This document shows, one piece after another, positions 25,091-34,248 of a stretch of DNA of 53,718 nucleotides. The position numbers and the translations under genes are program-made. Source of the stretch: Phocaeicola sp. (GTDB lineage Bacteria > Bacteroidota > Bacteroidia > Bacteroidales > Bacteroidaceae); NCBI GenBank assembly GCA_029257865.1, contig JARIAN010000060.1, forward strand, positions 1 to 53,718. The letters run 5' to 3'. Under the pieces are notes generated by a model. The model made no database searches. It worked only from the letters and a program-made list of their open reading frames with translations, and had not been told where the DNA came from. Within the stretch, counting starts at the first letter, position 1. Every line of letters starts with the position of its first letter.

Positions 25091-25615
25091 ATGAACAAAG
25101 AAATATTAAAGCAAAACCTACGTGAGATACCTGACTTCCCAATTCCGGGAATCTTGTTCTACGACGTGACTACCCTTTTCAAAAGTGCAGAATGTCTACA
25201 GGGCATGATAGATGAACTTTATAAAATGTATAAAGACAAAGGTGTCACCAAAGTAGTAGGAATAGAGTCTAGAGGTTTCATCTTGGGGGCTGCTCTTGCC
25301 GCTCGGCTGGGAGCTGGTTTCGTAATGGCACGAAAGCCAGGCAAACTGCCTGCCGAAGTAATGGAGGAAACCTACGCCAAAGAATATGGCACTGACACAA
25401 TCCAAATCCATAAAGATGCCATCAACGAACATGATGTAGTATTGCTACACGATGACTTGTTGGCTACTGGAGGTACAATGGCCGCTACCGACCGTCTGGT
25501 AAAAAAATGTGGAGCAAAGAAAATCTTCATCAACTTCGTCATCGAGCTAGAAAAACTGAACGGAAGAAAGGCATTCGACGAAGATGTGGAGATTACGACT
25601 CTGCTAAAATTATAA
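25091..25615 (+). CDS. apt: Adenine phosphoribosyltransferase
   Basis: This 174-residue enzyme salvages adenine to AMP with PRPP. I chose the ATG at 25091 (MNKEILKQNLREIPDFPIPG). An open frame that reaches back to 25007 would overlap mnmG and translate through parS. VVGIESRGFILGAALA near residue 56 and the PRPP loop VVLLHDDLLATGGTMAA near 117 are diagnostic. The length is typical. A terminator follows at 25659-25705. Confidence 0.95.
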   Translation: MNKEILKQNLREIPDFPIPGILFYDVTTLFKSAECLQGMIDELYKMYKDKGVTKVVGIESRGFILGAALAARLGAGFVMARKPGKLPAEVMEETYAKEYGTDTIQIHKDAINEHDVVLLHDDLLATGGTMAATDRLVKKCGAKKIFINFVIELEKLNGRKAFDEDVEITTLLKL

Positions 25616-25658
25616 TATACGGAAGCGAGCAAAAATACAAACTGACAGTTTCTCTTAC

Positions 25659-25705
25659 GGAGCGAAGAATCGAATTTGCTATTTCGACACTTCGCTCCAT
25701 ATTTT
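25659..25705 (+). terminator. Terminator after apt
   Basis: GGAGCGAAG (25659-25667) pairs with CTTCGCTCC (25690-25698), followed by ATATTTTT. The loop holds a small inner pairing of TCGAA with TTCGA. It lies 44 bp after the apt stop and before uvrC. Confidence 0.75.
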
Positions 25706-25778
25706 TCAAAAGAGAAATCTCTCCCACCTAAATACCCCAACTTAGCCTACTCCCTTCATACAACAAACAAGCAACATC

Positions 25779-27620
25779 ATGGAAGAATTAAACACTAATG
25801 AATATTTAAGAGGCATCGTACTGAACCTGCCCGACAGCCCGGGCATCTACCAATACCTAAATCATGAAGGAATCATCATCTATGTGGGAAAAGCAAAGAA
25901 CTTGAAGCGGCGGGTCTACTCCTACTTCTCTAAAGATCATCAGTCACCAAAGACTCGTATCCTAGTCAGCAAGATTGCAGATATCCGATATATTGTAGTC
26001 AAGACTGAAGAAGATGCCCTTCTGCTAGAAAACAACTTGATAAAAAAATACAAGCCCCGATATAATGTGCTATTGAAGGACGACAAGAGTTATCCGTCTA
26101 TCTGTGTCACCAACGAATATTTCCCTAGAATATTCAAGACCAGAAAAGTCATCCGAAATGGCTCGTCTTATTTCGGTCCGTACAGTCACGTACCTTCTAT
26201 GGTAGCTGTACTTGAACTAATCAAGAAACTCTATCCACTACGCACCTGTTCACTTGCCTTGACTCCCGAGAATATTCAAGCCGGAAAGTTCAATGTGTGT
26301 TTGGAGTATCATATCAAGAACTGCAAAGGTCCTTGCATAGCCTTGCAATCACACGAAGAATATCTGGCCAACATTGCACAAATAAAGGAAATATTAAAAG
26401 GGAATACACAAATCATCAGCAACCTGCTGCTAAAAGAAATGCAAAGCCTGGCCGAAGAGATGAAGTTTGAGGAAGCACAAAGAGTCAAAGAGAAATACGA
26501 CTTGGTGGAAAACTACCGTTCCAAGAGCGAAGTAGTAAGTAATGTACTACACCACATTGATGTTTTCTCTATCGAAATGAATGAAGACTGTGCCTATATC
26601 AACTATCTGCACATTACTAATGGATGCATCAATCAAGCCTTCACTTTTGAATACAAGATACGCACACATGAGAGCAAGAAGGAGTTGCTACAACTGGGTA
26701 TCGCCGAAATGAGAGAACGATATAAAAGCACTTCAAAAGAGATTATCGTACCTTTTGAAATGGATATGGAGATGGAAGGGGTTTCTTTTACAATTCCTCA
26801 AAGAGGAGACAAGAAACATCTACTGGAACTCTCCCTGCTAAATGTGAAGCAGTATAAGCTGGACCGACTCAAGCAAACTGAAAAGCTGAATCCCGAACAG
26901 CGAAGCACTCGACTGCTAAAGGAAATACAAGAGCAGCTACATATGGAAAAAATGCCGGTGCACATTGAATGTTTTGACAACTCAAACATACAGGGTAGCG
27001 ATGCAGTAGCAGCATGTGTAGTCTTCAAAAAAGCCAAGCCTAGCAAAAAAGATTACCGCAAGTATATTATCAAAACAGTAGTAGGACCTGATGACTATGC
27101 TTCTATGCAGGAGGTGGTAAGAAGAAGATATTCCCGCATCTTAAACGAACAAGGAGAAATGCCCGACTTAATCCTAACAGATGGAGGCAAAGGGCAAATG
27201 GAGGTAGTAAGACAGGTAATAGAAGATGAATTGAAACTAAACATCCCCATAGCCGGACTTGCTAAGGACAACCGTCATCGCACCTCCGAAATCATGTTTG
27301 GCTTTCCACCTCAAAATATCGGTATCAAACAAGGTACTCCCCTCTTCCACCTGCTGGAAAATATCCAAAATGAAGTACATCGGTTTGCCATAACTTTCCA
27401 TCGCGACAAACGAAGTAAAAGCCAAGTAGCTTCTGCGCTTGACAATATAAAAGGTGTAGGAGAAAAAAGAAAAACAGAATTACTCAAGACATTCAAGAGT
27501 GTGGCTCGAATCCGAAAAGCCAGCATGGAAGAGATTGCAGCGGTAGTAGGTGAAGCATGTGCCAGAAACGTGAAGGAGGCACTGGATAATCCGAAGAATG
27601 ACGAACATATAAATAAGTAG
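25779..27620 (+). CDS. uvrC: Excinuclease ABC subunit C
   Basis: This 613-residue nuclease makes both cuts around bulky DNA lesions in nucleotide excision repair with UvrA and UvrB. The N-terminal GIY-YIG nuclease domain starts with DSPGIYQYLNHEGIIIYVGK (residues 18-37). A UVR domain (MQSLAEEMKFEEAQRVKEKY) lies near 220. The RNase H-like second nuclease has HIECFDNSNIQGSDAVA. A helix-hairpin-helix region (IKGVGEKRKTELLKTF) is near the end. The length matches the family. uvrA and uvrB are not in the window. Confidence 0.96.
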   Translation: MEELNTNEYLRGIVLNLPDSPGIYQYLNHEGIIIYVGKAKNLKRRVYSYFSKDHQSPKTRILVSKIADIRYIVVKTEEDALLLENNLIKKYKPRYNVLLKDDKSYPSICVTNEYFPRIFKTRKVIRNGSSYFGPYSHVPSMVAVLELIKKLYPLRTCSLALTPENIQAGKFNVCLEYHIKNCKGPCIALQSHEEYLANIAQIKEILKGNTQIISNLLLKEMQSLAEEMKFEEAQRVKEKYDLVENYRSKSEVVSNVLHHIDVFSIEMNEDCAYINYLHITNGCINQAFTFEYKIRTHESKKELLQLGIAEMRERYKSTSKEIIVPFEMDMEMEGVSFTIPQRGDKKHLLELSLLNVKQYKLDRLKQTEKLNPEQRSTRLLKEIQEQLHMEKMPVHIECFDNSNIQGSDAVAACVVFKKAKPSKKDYRKYIIKTVVGPDDYASMQEVVRRRYSRILNEQGEMPDLILTDGGKGQMEVVRQVIEDELKLNIPIAGLAKDNRHRTSEIMFGFPPQNIGIKQGTPLFHLLENIQNEVHRFAITFHRDKRSKSQVASALDNIKGVGEKRKTELLKTFKSVARIRKASMEEIAAVVGEACARNVKEALDNPKNDEHINK

Positions 27621-27708
27621 ACCTCCACCTTGTCTGCACCTCGAAAAAGCACAATCGAATTTTACTTTATTTTTTCGACTTGTTAGATAGAAATCGCAGA
27701 TTTTTATG

Positions 27709-27716
27709 TATGTTTG
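27709..27716 (+). promoter_or_regulatory. -7 element upstream of dtd
   Basis: TATGTTTG matches TAnnTTTG and lies 15 bp before the dtd ATG, so the leader would be under 10 nt. The 111-bp gap between uvrC and dtd also has a weak TCGAAAAA/TTTTTCGA inverted pair that might end uvrC. Confidence 0.5.
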
Positions 27717-27731
27717 TAGAAATAGGAAAAT

Positions 27732-28184
27732 ATGAGAATAGTTATCCAACGTGTAAGCTACGCTTCCGTAATAATTGGAGGTGTGTGCAAATCGGCCATC
27801 AAAGAAGGGTATATGATTTTAGTTGGCATAGAAGAAGCCGATGAAAAAGAAGATGCTGATTGGTTGTGCCGAAAAGTGATCGGACTAAGAGTGTTTGATG
27901 ACGAAAATGGTGTAATGAACAAATCTATCAATGATATCGGAGGAGAAATCCTAGTGATTAGCCAATTTACGCTAATGGCTTCCACTAAAAAAGGGAACCG
28001 TCCTTCTTATATCCGTGCAGCCGGCCATGAAAAAGCGATTCCACTGTATGACTATTTCTGCAATGAACTAAGTATTGCACTAGGAAAACCTGTCGGAACG
28101 GGAGAGTTTGGCGCAGACATGAAAGTGGAACTACTCAACAACGGACCTGTAACAATTTGTATGGACACTAAAAATAAAGAATAA
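27732..28184 (+). CDS. dtd: D-aminoacyl-tRNA deacylase
   Basis: This 150-residue enzyme removes D-amino acids (and glycine mischarged on tRNA-Ala) from tRNA. The catalytic region ILVISQFTLMA (SQxT motif) and the cross-subunit NNGPVTICMDT (Gly-Pro motif) are present, and RVSYASVIIGG is the N-terminal strand. The protein acts as a homodimer in the cytosol. The stop lies one base before the MazG-like ATG, so it heads a dtd-mazG-deoC unit. Confidence 0.95.
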   Translation: MRIVIQRVSYASVIIGGVCKSAIKEGYMILVGIEEADEKEDADWLCRKVIGLRVFDDENGVMNKSINDIGGEILVISQFTLMASTKKGNRPSYIRAAGHEKAIPLYDYFCNELSIALGKPVGTGEFGADMKVELLNNGPVTICMDTKNKE

Positions 28185-28185
28185 T

Positions 28186-28506
28186 ATGACTCTGGAAGAA
28201 GCTCAACAAACAGTGGACAACTGGATAAAGGAATATGGAGTAAGGTATTTCAGCGAACTGACCAACATGGCAGTACTTACCGAAGAAGTGGGTGAACTAG
28301 CTCGCATCATAGCTAGAACATATGGTGACCAGTCTTTCAAAAAAGGAGAGAACCACGACTTAGGGGATGAAATGGCTGATGTATTATGGGTACTTATCTG
28401 CCTTGCCAACCAGACAGGAGTAGACTTGACTGAAGCATTCAAGAAAAACCTGGAGAAAAAAACTACCAGAGATAAAGAACGACATAAAAACAATCCAAAA
28501 TTATAA
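28186..28506 (+). CDS. MazG-like nucleotide pyrophosphohydrolase
   Basis: This 106-residue all-helical protein has the metal-binding pattern of the MazG/all-alpha NTP pyrophosphohydrolases: EEVGELARII and, later, GDEMADVLWVLICLANQ (ExxE then ExxD). The single-domain length is like that of the short MazG group that act on non-canonical nucleoside triphosphates. Context between dtd and deoC fits a clean-up role in nucleotide metabolism. The substrate is unknown. Confidence 0.88.
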   Translation: MTLEEAQQTVDNWIKEYGVRYFSELTNMAVLTEEVGELARIIARTYGDQSFKKGENHDLGDEMADVLWVLICLANQTGVDLTEAFKKNLEKKTTRDKERHKNNPKL

Positions 28507-28510
28507 GATT

Positions 28511-29455
28511 ATGAATCATAACGAACATCATGAATGTGATCACCATCACAATCAAGAAGAAATGGAAATGCAAATGGACAAATACCATTTGGCACTGAGC
28601 AAATATAACACTACCCTATCGGACGAAGAAATCCAGGCAGAAACTGCAAGCATCCTGGAAAAGCATCTGGAAGAAAACAATACACTGGAAGTTAAGAAAT
28701 TCTTGTTCCACTGTATCGACCTCACTACTTTGAAATGTACTGACAGCGAACAAAGTGTAATGAAGTTTACCCAGCATGTCAATGAATTTGTAGATGCATA
28801 TCCTAATCTGGATAATGTGGCTGCTATCTGTGTATATCCCAACATGGCAGAAATCGTAAATGACACACTGGAAGCAGACAATGTAAACATTGCATGTGTC
28901 TCTGGCGGATTCCCTTCTTCACAAACATTTACCGAAGTGAAAGTGGCAGAAACAGCCATGGCCCTGCATACCGGAGCAGATGAGATTGACATCGTTATGC
29001 AGGTGGGCAAATTCCTTTCGGGGGAATATGAAGAGGTGTGCGATGAAATTGAAGAGCTGAAAGAAATATGCGGTGACAAGCACTTGAAAGTAATCTTGGA
29101 AACAGGAGCTCTGGCTAATGCTACCAATATCAAAAAGGCTTCTATCCTATCTATGTATTCGGGAGCAGACTTTATCAAGACTTCTACAGGAAAAGAAAAA
29201 CCAGCAGCTACTCCTGAAGCAGCCCTGGTGATGTGCAAGGCCATTAAGGAATATTTCCTGGAAACAGGTAGAAAAGTTGGTTTCAAACCTGCAGGTGGAC
29301 TGAATACCGTACACGATGCCTTGGTTTATTATACCATCGTAAAGGAAACCTTAGGTAAAGAATGGCTTTCTAACGAATATTTCCGTCTAGGAACTAGCCG
29401 ACTGGCTAATCTGCTACTGTCTGACATTGTGGGAAAAGAAGTGAAATTCTTCTAA
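28511..29455 (+). CDS. deoC: Deoxyribose-phosphate aldolase
   Basis: This 314-residue aldolase splits 2-deoxyribose 5-phosphate to acetaldehyde and glyceraldehyde 3-phosphate. ADEIDIVMQVG holds the catalytic Asp. FIKTSTGKEKPAATPEAA contains the Schiff-base Lys, and VGFKPAGGLNT the second Lys. The protein is about 55 residues longer than E. coli DeoC. Its first 26 residues are rich in His, Glu and Met (MNHNEHHECDHHHNQEEMEM). No upstream gene is needed to explain this extension. It begins 4 bp after the MazG-like stop. Confidence 0.94.
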   Translation: MNHNEHHECDHHHNQEEMEMQMDKYHLALSKYNTTLSDEEIQAETASILEKHLEENNTLEVKKFLFHCIDLTTLKCTDSEQSVMKFTQHVNEFVDAYPNLDNVAAICVYPNMAEIVNDTLEADNVNIACVSGGFPSSQTFTEVKVAETAMALHTGADEIDIVMQVGKFLSGEYEEVCDEIEELKEICGDKHLKVILETGALANATNIKKASILSMYSGADFIKTSTGKEKPAATPEAALVMCKAIKEYFLETGRKVGFKPAGGLNTVHDALVYYTIVKETLGKEWLSNEYFRLGTSRLANLLLSDIVGKEVKFF

Positions 29456-29474
29456 ATACCGAGCAATACCACAC

Positions 29475-29528
29475 AAAAACAAATGCCATCATCTAGTCTT
29501 TAAGACTTTGATGATGGCATTTGTTTTT
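29475..29528. terminator. Bidirectional terminator between deoC and the polyprenyl synthase
   Basis: A perfect 19-bp stem is formed by 29475-29493 and 29510-29528 (arms AAAAACAAATGCCATCATC and its complement). An inner AGTCTTTAAGACT palindrome lies in the loop. A-run on one side and T-run on the other let it work for both convergent genes. Confidence 0.88.
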
Positions 29529-29543
29529 ATCATATAGAACCAC

Positions 29544-30518
29544 TTATTTCTTCCGCTCTATTACATAATCAATATAGGCCGTCAATGCTTCCCTCAAGTC
29601 AGTATCTGTAGAATCAGGAAGAAGCGACAATGCTTTATCACGATATTCATACATTCTCTTTTCGGCATATTCAATACCTCCTTCAGCTTTTATGCAAGCT
29701 ACAAAAGAAGCGATTTCATCAGGAGTAGCTTCCAAAGCACGAATCCTCAACGCTAAATCTTGCAGCTCCGGATATCTATTTTGGTTGAGCACATATAGAG
29801 CCGGCAAAGTAAGTTTGCCTTCCAACATGTCATTCCCCGTAGGCTTACCTAACTCCGGGCTCTCAAAATAGTCGAAAATATCATCTTTAATTTGAAAAGC
29901 AGTACCGATAAATTCGCCCAAAAGAGCTATTTTCTGTACCATTTCGGCATTAGCATCTACCGATAAAGCGCCACTTTCAGCACTTGCAGTAAACAATGCA
30001 GCCGTTTTCTTACGAATAACATCAAAATAAATCTGCTCCGAAAAATCTTTATTCGATATGTTGGTCAACTGAATGATTTCCCCCATCGACAGTTCTTGTC
30101 CCAACCGAGAAACCAGTTTAACCAGTTCTATCTTGCCAGTCAATGCAGCATGCTGAAGACTAGTGGCCAACATAAAGTCACCCACTAATACAGATACCTT
30201 ATTATTATATATTGCATTGACTGATGACTGCCCACGACGCTTATCACTCTCATCCACCACATCATCATGCACCAAACTGGCCGTGTGCAGCAACTCTAGA
30301 GCAAGAGCAACATGATAAGTCGAAGAATTGATACACCCCAAAAGTTTAGCCATCAACAACACTAAGATAGGGCGCATCATCTTGCCATTACGCCGTTTGA
30401 TGTATCCTAACACTTCATTGATTAAAGGAACGGAACTTTGGAGTGAATCGTTGAATAAAACTTTAAATTCATCCAGTTCTTTTTCTATCGGTTGTCTTAT
30501 TAATTCAATCTTATCCAT
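29544..30518 (-). CDS. All-trans polyprenyl diphosphate synthase
   Basis: This 324-residue prenyltransferase makes the long side chain of menaquinone or a similar lipid. The first Asp-rich motif is in LVHDDVVDES (DDxxD at 85-89), followed by KRRGQSSVN. The second is in FQIKDDIFDYF. GEIIQLTN and GKLTLPALY are typical of the IspB group. The chain length made cannot be read from sequence with certainty. It converges with deoC and diverges from polA. Confidence 0.93.
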   Translation of the reverse strand: MDKIELIRQPIEKELDEFKVLFNDSLQSSVPLINEVLGYIKRRNGKMMRPILVLLMAKLLGCINSSTYHVALALELLHTASLVHDDVVDESDKRRGQSSVNAIYNNKVSVLVGDFMLATSLQHAALTGKIELVKLVSRLGQELSMGEIIQLTNISNKDFSEQIYFDVIRKKTAALFTASAESGALSVDANAEMVQKIALLGEFIGTAFQIKDDIFDYFESPELGKPTGNDMLEGKLTLPALYVLNQNRYPELQDLALRIRALEATPDEIASFVACIKAEGGIEYAEKRMYEYRDKALSLLPDSTDTDLREALTAYIDYVIERKK

Positions 30519-30536
30519 CGGAGATTTATTTGCCTA

Positions 30537-30544
30537 CAAAAATA
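30537..30544 (-). promoter_or_regulatory. -7 element upstream of the polyprenyl synthase
   Basis: The minus strand reads TATTTTTG followed by TAGG, 18 bp before the ATG. It matches TAnnTTTG. For polA, on the other strand, I find only weak candidates such as TATTTTTA in the same 91-bp gap. Confidence 0.5.
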
Positions 30545-30609
30545 ATAATAAAACCACTAATACGGTATTTTTTTGTATTTTTACGTAGAAAAACTTAATT
30601 TTTAAACGA

Positions 30610-33381
30610 ATGGAGAAACTATTCTTACTAGATGCGTATGCGCTGATATATCGTGCATACTATGCTTTTATCAAAAATCCACGAATTAATTCCAAAGGTT
30701 TCAATACTTCTGCCATTATGGGATTTATCAACACCCTAGAAGAAGTCTTAAAAAAAGAATCCCCTACTCATATTGGTATTGCATTCGACCCGTCCGGACC
30801 TACATTCCGCCACGAAGCGTACGAGCAATACAAAGCACAAAGAGAAGAAACTCCAGAAGCAATCCGACTGTCGGTCCCTATCATCAAAGACATTATCCGT
30901 GCCTACCGAATACCTATCCTTGAAGTAAAAGGATATGAGGCCGATGATGTTATCGGAACTCTTGCCACCGAAGCAGGAAAAAAAGGAATCACTACATATA
31001 TGATGACTCCCGATAAAGACTATGGACAACTCGTTTCGGAAAACGTATTTATGTATCGCCCTAAATATGGAGACAAAGAATTTGAAGTGATGGGAATAGA
31101 AGAAATTAAGGAAAAATTCAATATCCAATCTCCACTTCAAGTCATAGATATGTTGGGATTAATGGGCGACACAGCTGATAATATTCCTGGATGTCCTGGA
31201 GTGGGAGAAAAGACTGCACAAAAGCTCATCGCACAATTTGGATGTATAGAAAATTTACTAAACAATACAGACCAATTAAAGGGTGCAATCAAGACAAAAG
31301 TTGAAAATAATCGTGAACAAATCAACTTTTCAAAATTTTTGGCTACCATTAAAACTGATGTTCCTATTACTCTTGATATGGAAGCTCTGAAAAGAGAAGA
31401 GCCGAATGAAGAAGAGTTACGCCGAATTTTTGAAGAACTTGAATTCCGGACTTTATTGGACAGAGTACTGAAAACTGAAAAGAAAGCAAGTGTTAATCCT
31501 ACCTCTTCACAACCCGATTTATTTGGATTTTTTTCGAAAGAAAGTACAGACGATAGCAAAAATTCAAATCTCACAGCACTTGAAGACCTCAATTACAACT
31601 ATCAACTTATTGATAATGAAGAGAAATTGACAGAATTTCTACAAATTATGTTTACAAAGGACTCTTTCAGTCTAGATACAGAAACCACAGGAACAGACCC
31701 TATCCGTGCAGAATTAGTAGGAATGAGCTTTAGCTATCAAGAAAATCAGGCTTTTTATATTCCAGTACCTGCTCAACGTGAGGAAGCTCAAAAACTGGTA
31801 GACAAAGTAAAACCATTATTAGAAAATGAAAAGACCCTAAAAATAGGACAGAATATTAAATATGACATATTAGTACTTGCCAATTATGGTGTGGAAGTAA
31901 ACGGGCCTATGTTTGATACCATGATTGCGCACTATGTGCTGCAACCGGAATTGCATCATGGTATGGACTATCTAGCCGAAGTTTATCTGAAATACCAAAC
32001 GATTCCAATAGAGAGTCTGATTGGACCTAAAGGAAAAAATCAGAAAAATATGAGAAACTTGGCTCCTCTAGACGTGTATAAGTATGCATGTGAAGATGCT
32101 GACGTGACATTGAAACTGAAAACTTGTCTGGAAGAGGAATTGAAAAAGAACCACATAGAATCACTCTTCTATGATATTGAAATGCCATTAGTTCCCGTAT
32201 TGGCCTATATGGAAAGAAATGGTGTACGCATTGATACAGAAGTGTTAAAGGAAACCTCCGTGCATCTTACTGCACGTATGAATCAGATAGAAAAAGAAGT
32301 TCAGCAAATGGCTGGTATGGAGTTCAACCTCGCATCTCCTAAACAAGTGGGAGAAGTACTCTTTGACCGACTTAAAATTACAGACAAGGCCAAAAAGACT
32401 AAGACCGGACAATATGTAACCTCTGAAGAGGTATTGGAATCATTGAGAAGCAAACATGAAATTGTAGGAAAAATATTGGAACATAGAGGATTGAAAAAAC
32501 TGATTAGTACTTATATTGATGCTCTCCCAGCATTGATAAACCCTGCAACCGGACGTATCCATACTTCCTTCAACCAGACGGTAACTGCTACAGGACGACT
32601 CAGTTCAAGCAATCCGAACCTGCAAAACATACCTATACGAAACGAAGAGGGAAAAGAAATCAGAAAAGCCTTCATCCCAGATGACGGATGCGAGTTCTTC
32701 TCTGCCGACTATTCACAAATAGAACTGCGCATCATGGCTCATCTAAGTGAAGACCCTCACATGACAGAAGCTTTTCTTAATGACCTTGATATCCATACTG
32801 CTACTGCAGCCAAAATATATAAGGTGAAAAATGAAGAAGTGACTAGAGAGCAAAGAAGCAAGGCCAAAACTGCCAACTTCGGTATCATCTATGGTATCTC
32901 TGTCTTCGGATTAGCAGAACGGCTCAACATAGAACGCAAGGAAGCTAAAGAACTTATCGATGGATATTTCGAAAATTATCCGCATATAAAGGAATATATG
33001 GACCAAAGTATACGTACGGCCCAAGAAAAAGGATATATCGAAACCATCTTCAAGCGGAAGAGATATTTACCAGACATCAACTCCAGAAATGCGGTAGTAA
33101 GAGGATATGCTGAACGAAATGCAATCAATGCACCCATACAGGGAAGTGCTGCTGATATCATCAAGGTGGCTATGATTCATATCTACCAACGCTTCAAAAA
33201 AGAAGGAATACGCTCAAAGATGATTCTTCAGGTACACGATGAACTCAACTTCAGCGTTCTGCCGGAAGAAAAGGAAAAAGTACAACAAATTGTGATTACA
33301 GAAATGGAGAGTGCTTACAAAATGAAAGTTCCTTTGCGCGCAGACTATGGTTGGGGTCAAAATTGGGTAGAAGCTCATTAA
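30610..33381 (+). CDS. polA: DNA polymerase I
   Basis: This 923-residue enzyme fills gaps in repair and removes RNA primers. Three domains are in order. The 5'-3' nuclease (about 1-290) has KGYEADDVIGTLA, TPDKDYGQLV and GVGEKTAQKLI. The 3'-5' proofreading domain (about 330-520) keeps FSLDTETTGTD, NIKYDILVLANYGV and YACEDADVTL, so it looks active. The polymerase domain has TATGRLSSSNPNLQNIP, ADYSQIELRIMAHLSED, RSKAKTANFGIIYG and QVHDEL. The length is typical of Bacteroidetes PolA. Confidence 0.97.
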   Translation: MEKLFLLDAYALIYRAYYAFIKNPRINSKGFNTSAIMGFINTLEEVLKKESPTHIGIAFDPSGPTFRHEAYEQYKAQREETPEAIRLSVPIIKDIIRAYRIPILEVKGYEADDVIGTLATEAGKKGITTYMMTPDKDYGQLVSENVFMYRPKYGDKEFEVMGIEEIKEKFNIQSPLQVIDMLGLMGDTADNIPGCPGVGEKTAQKLIAQFGCIENLLNNTDQLKGAIKTKVENNREQINFSKFLATIKTDVPITLDMEALKREEPNEEELRRIFEELEFRTLLDRVLKTEKKASVNPTSSQPDLFGFFSKESTDDSKNSNLTALEDLNYNYQLIDNEEKLTEFLQIMFTKDSFSLDTETTGTDPIRAELVGMSFSYQENQAFYIPVPAQREEAQKLVDKVKPLLENEKTLKIGQNIKYDILVLANYGVEVNGPMFDTMIAHYVLQPELHHGMDYLAEVYLKYQTIPIESLIGPKGKNQKNMRNLAPLDVYKYACEDADVTLKLKTCLEEELKKNHIESLFYDIEMPLVPVLAYMERNGVRIDTEVLKETSVHLTARMNQIEKEVQQMAGMEFNLASPKQVGEVLFDRLKITDKAKKTKTGQYVTSEEVLESLRSKHEIVGKILEHRGLKKLISTYIDALPALINPATGRIHTSFNQTVTATGRLSSSNPNLQNIPIRNEEGKEIRKAFIPDDGCEFFSADYSQIELRIMAHLSEDPHMTEAFLNDLDIHTATAAKIYKVKNEEVTREQRSKAKTANFGIIYGISVFGLAERLNIERKEAKELIDGYFENYPHIKEYMDQSIRTAQEKGYIETIFKRKRYLPDINSRNAVVRGYAERNAINAPIQGSAADIIKVAMIHIYQRFKKEGIRSKMILQVHDELNFSVLPEEKEKVQQIVITEMESAYKMKVPLRADYGWGQNWVEAH

Positions 33382-33465
33382 TGTTAACAAACCTTTAAAA
33401 TATAACATTTTGATAATTTTGATAATTTTTCTGTCCAAATTGCTAGTTCATATCAAAGGTTTTAC

Positions 33466-33473
33466 TAATTTTG
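33466..33473 (+). promoter_or_regulatory. -7 element upstream of the DUF3836 gene
   Basis: TAATTTTG followed by CAGCG matches TAnnTTTG. It leads to the ATG at 33523 with a leader of about 45 nt. A second in-frame ATG at 33493 is also downstream, so the promoter does not decide between them. Confidence 0.55.
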
Positions 33474-33522
33474 CAGCGTCTTAAAAAACAAAATGATAGT
33501 AAAACCTTTAAATATTAAAAAC

Positions 33523-33909
33523 ATGAAGACAATGAATTTTATCAAAAGTTTATTAGTATTAGCCATTGCATTTATTGCTAACCTTACAGTTTCTGCTAGC
33601 AACCCTGAAATTAGTTTGGTATATAATACAGAAGAAATAAACGGGGTAAGATTGTCTGAAACTGTATATCATATGAGTGAAGGTATCTTGACTCACTATG
33701 CTAAGTACAACTACAAGTACAATGATAACAAGCAGGTAGTGGAAAACCTAATGCAGAAATGGGACAAGAACAGTTCTGAATGGAAAAATGATATGTGTAT
33801 CAAATATTTATACACAGAAGGAACTATTACAATGGAATATTATAAATGGAACAAAAAGAGCAACGAGTTTGTTTTGGTTCCTAATATGACCGTTACAATG
33901 AACAAGTAA
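33523..33909 (+). CDS. DUF3836-type secreted small protein
   Basis: This predicts a 128-residue exported protein. I chose the ATG at 33523 because it gives a clean signal peptide (MKTMNFIKSLLVLAIAFIAN, cut near VSA-S). An alternative start at 33493 adds ten residues. The mature part repeats aromatic-Trp strands: YAKYNYKYNDNKQVVENLMQ, KWDKNSSEWKND, and YYKWNKKSNEFVLVPN. This pattern is that of the DUF3836 family of Bacteroidales. No lipobox or enzyme motif is seen. It has its own promoter and terminator. Function is unknown. Confidence 0.8.
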   Translation: MKTMNFIKSLLVLAIAFIANLTVSASNPEISLVYNTEEINGVRLSETVYHMSEGILTHYAKYNYKYNDNKQVVENLMQKWDKNSSEWKNDMCIKYLYTEGTITMEYYKWNKKSNEFVLVPNMTVTMNK

Positions 33910-33943
33910 AAACAACAAGAATAAATCATAAACTCTCTTAAGC

Positions 33944-33978
33944 AAAGAGGCACCTCGTGATGAAGTGCCTCTTTTATT
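33944..33978 (+). terminator. Terminator after the DUF3836 gene
   Basis: AAAGAGGCAC (33944-33953) pairs with GTGCCTCTTT (33965-33974) around 11 nt and runs into TTATTATT. The distance to the DUF3836 stop is 34 bp. The remaining gap to ychF (33979-34163) shows no other structure. Confidence 0.85.
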
Positions 33979-34163
33979 ATTATCTCTATCAACAATCGAA
34001 ACTACCAATTGATACTTTCAATTTATAACTACCCCACGTGAAAAACATTAAAACGAACTTCAGCTTACTATTTGTAAGCAACTCGTGAAAATACATCCTT
34101 TGCATATATAAACTCTCACAAATCTTCTCCTCTTCTTTCTATACAGACACTCCTGAAACAATC

Positions 34164-34195
34164 TTTGGTAAATCTGAAAGAAATCCGTAAATTTG
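34164..34195 (+). promoter_or_regulatory. Consensus promoter of ychF
   Basis: TTTG (34164-34167), a 20-bp spacer, and TAAATTTG (34188-34195) followed by CAA form a textbook Bacteroidetes promoter. The predicted leader is about 45 nt to the ATG at 34249. Confidence 0.88.
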
Positions 34196-34248
34196 CAACC
34201 AATATACAACATCGTTATTTCGATTAAAAGATAGAAAATTAATATATT

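Noticed and set aside
34033-34043. CCACGTGAAAA as a second parS-like site
   Set aside because: Only the right half matches the palindrome. The left half differs at several positions.
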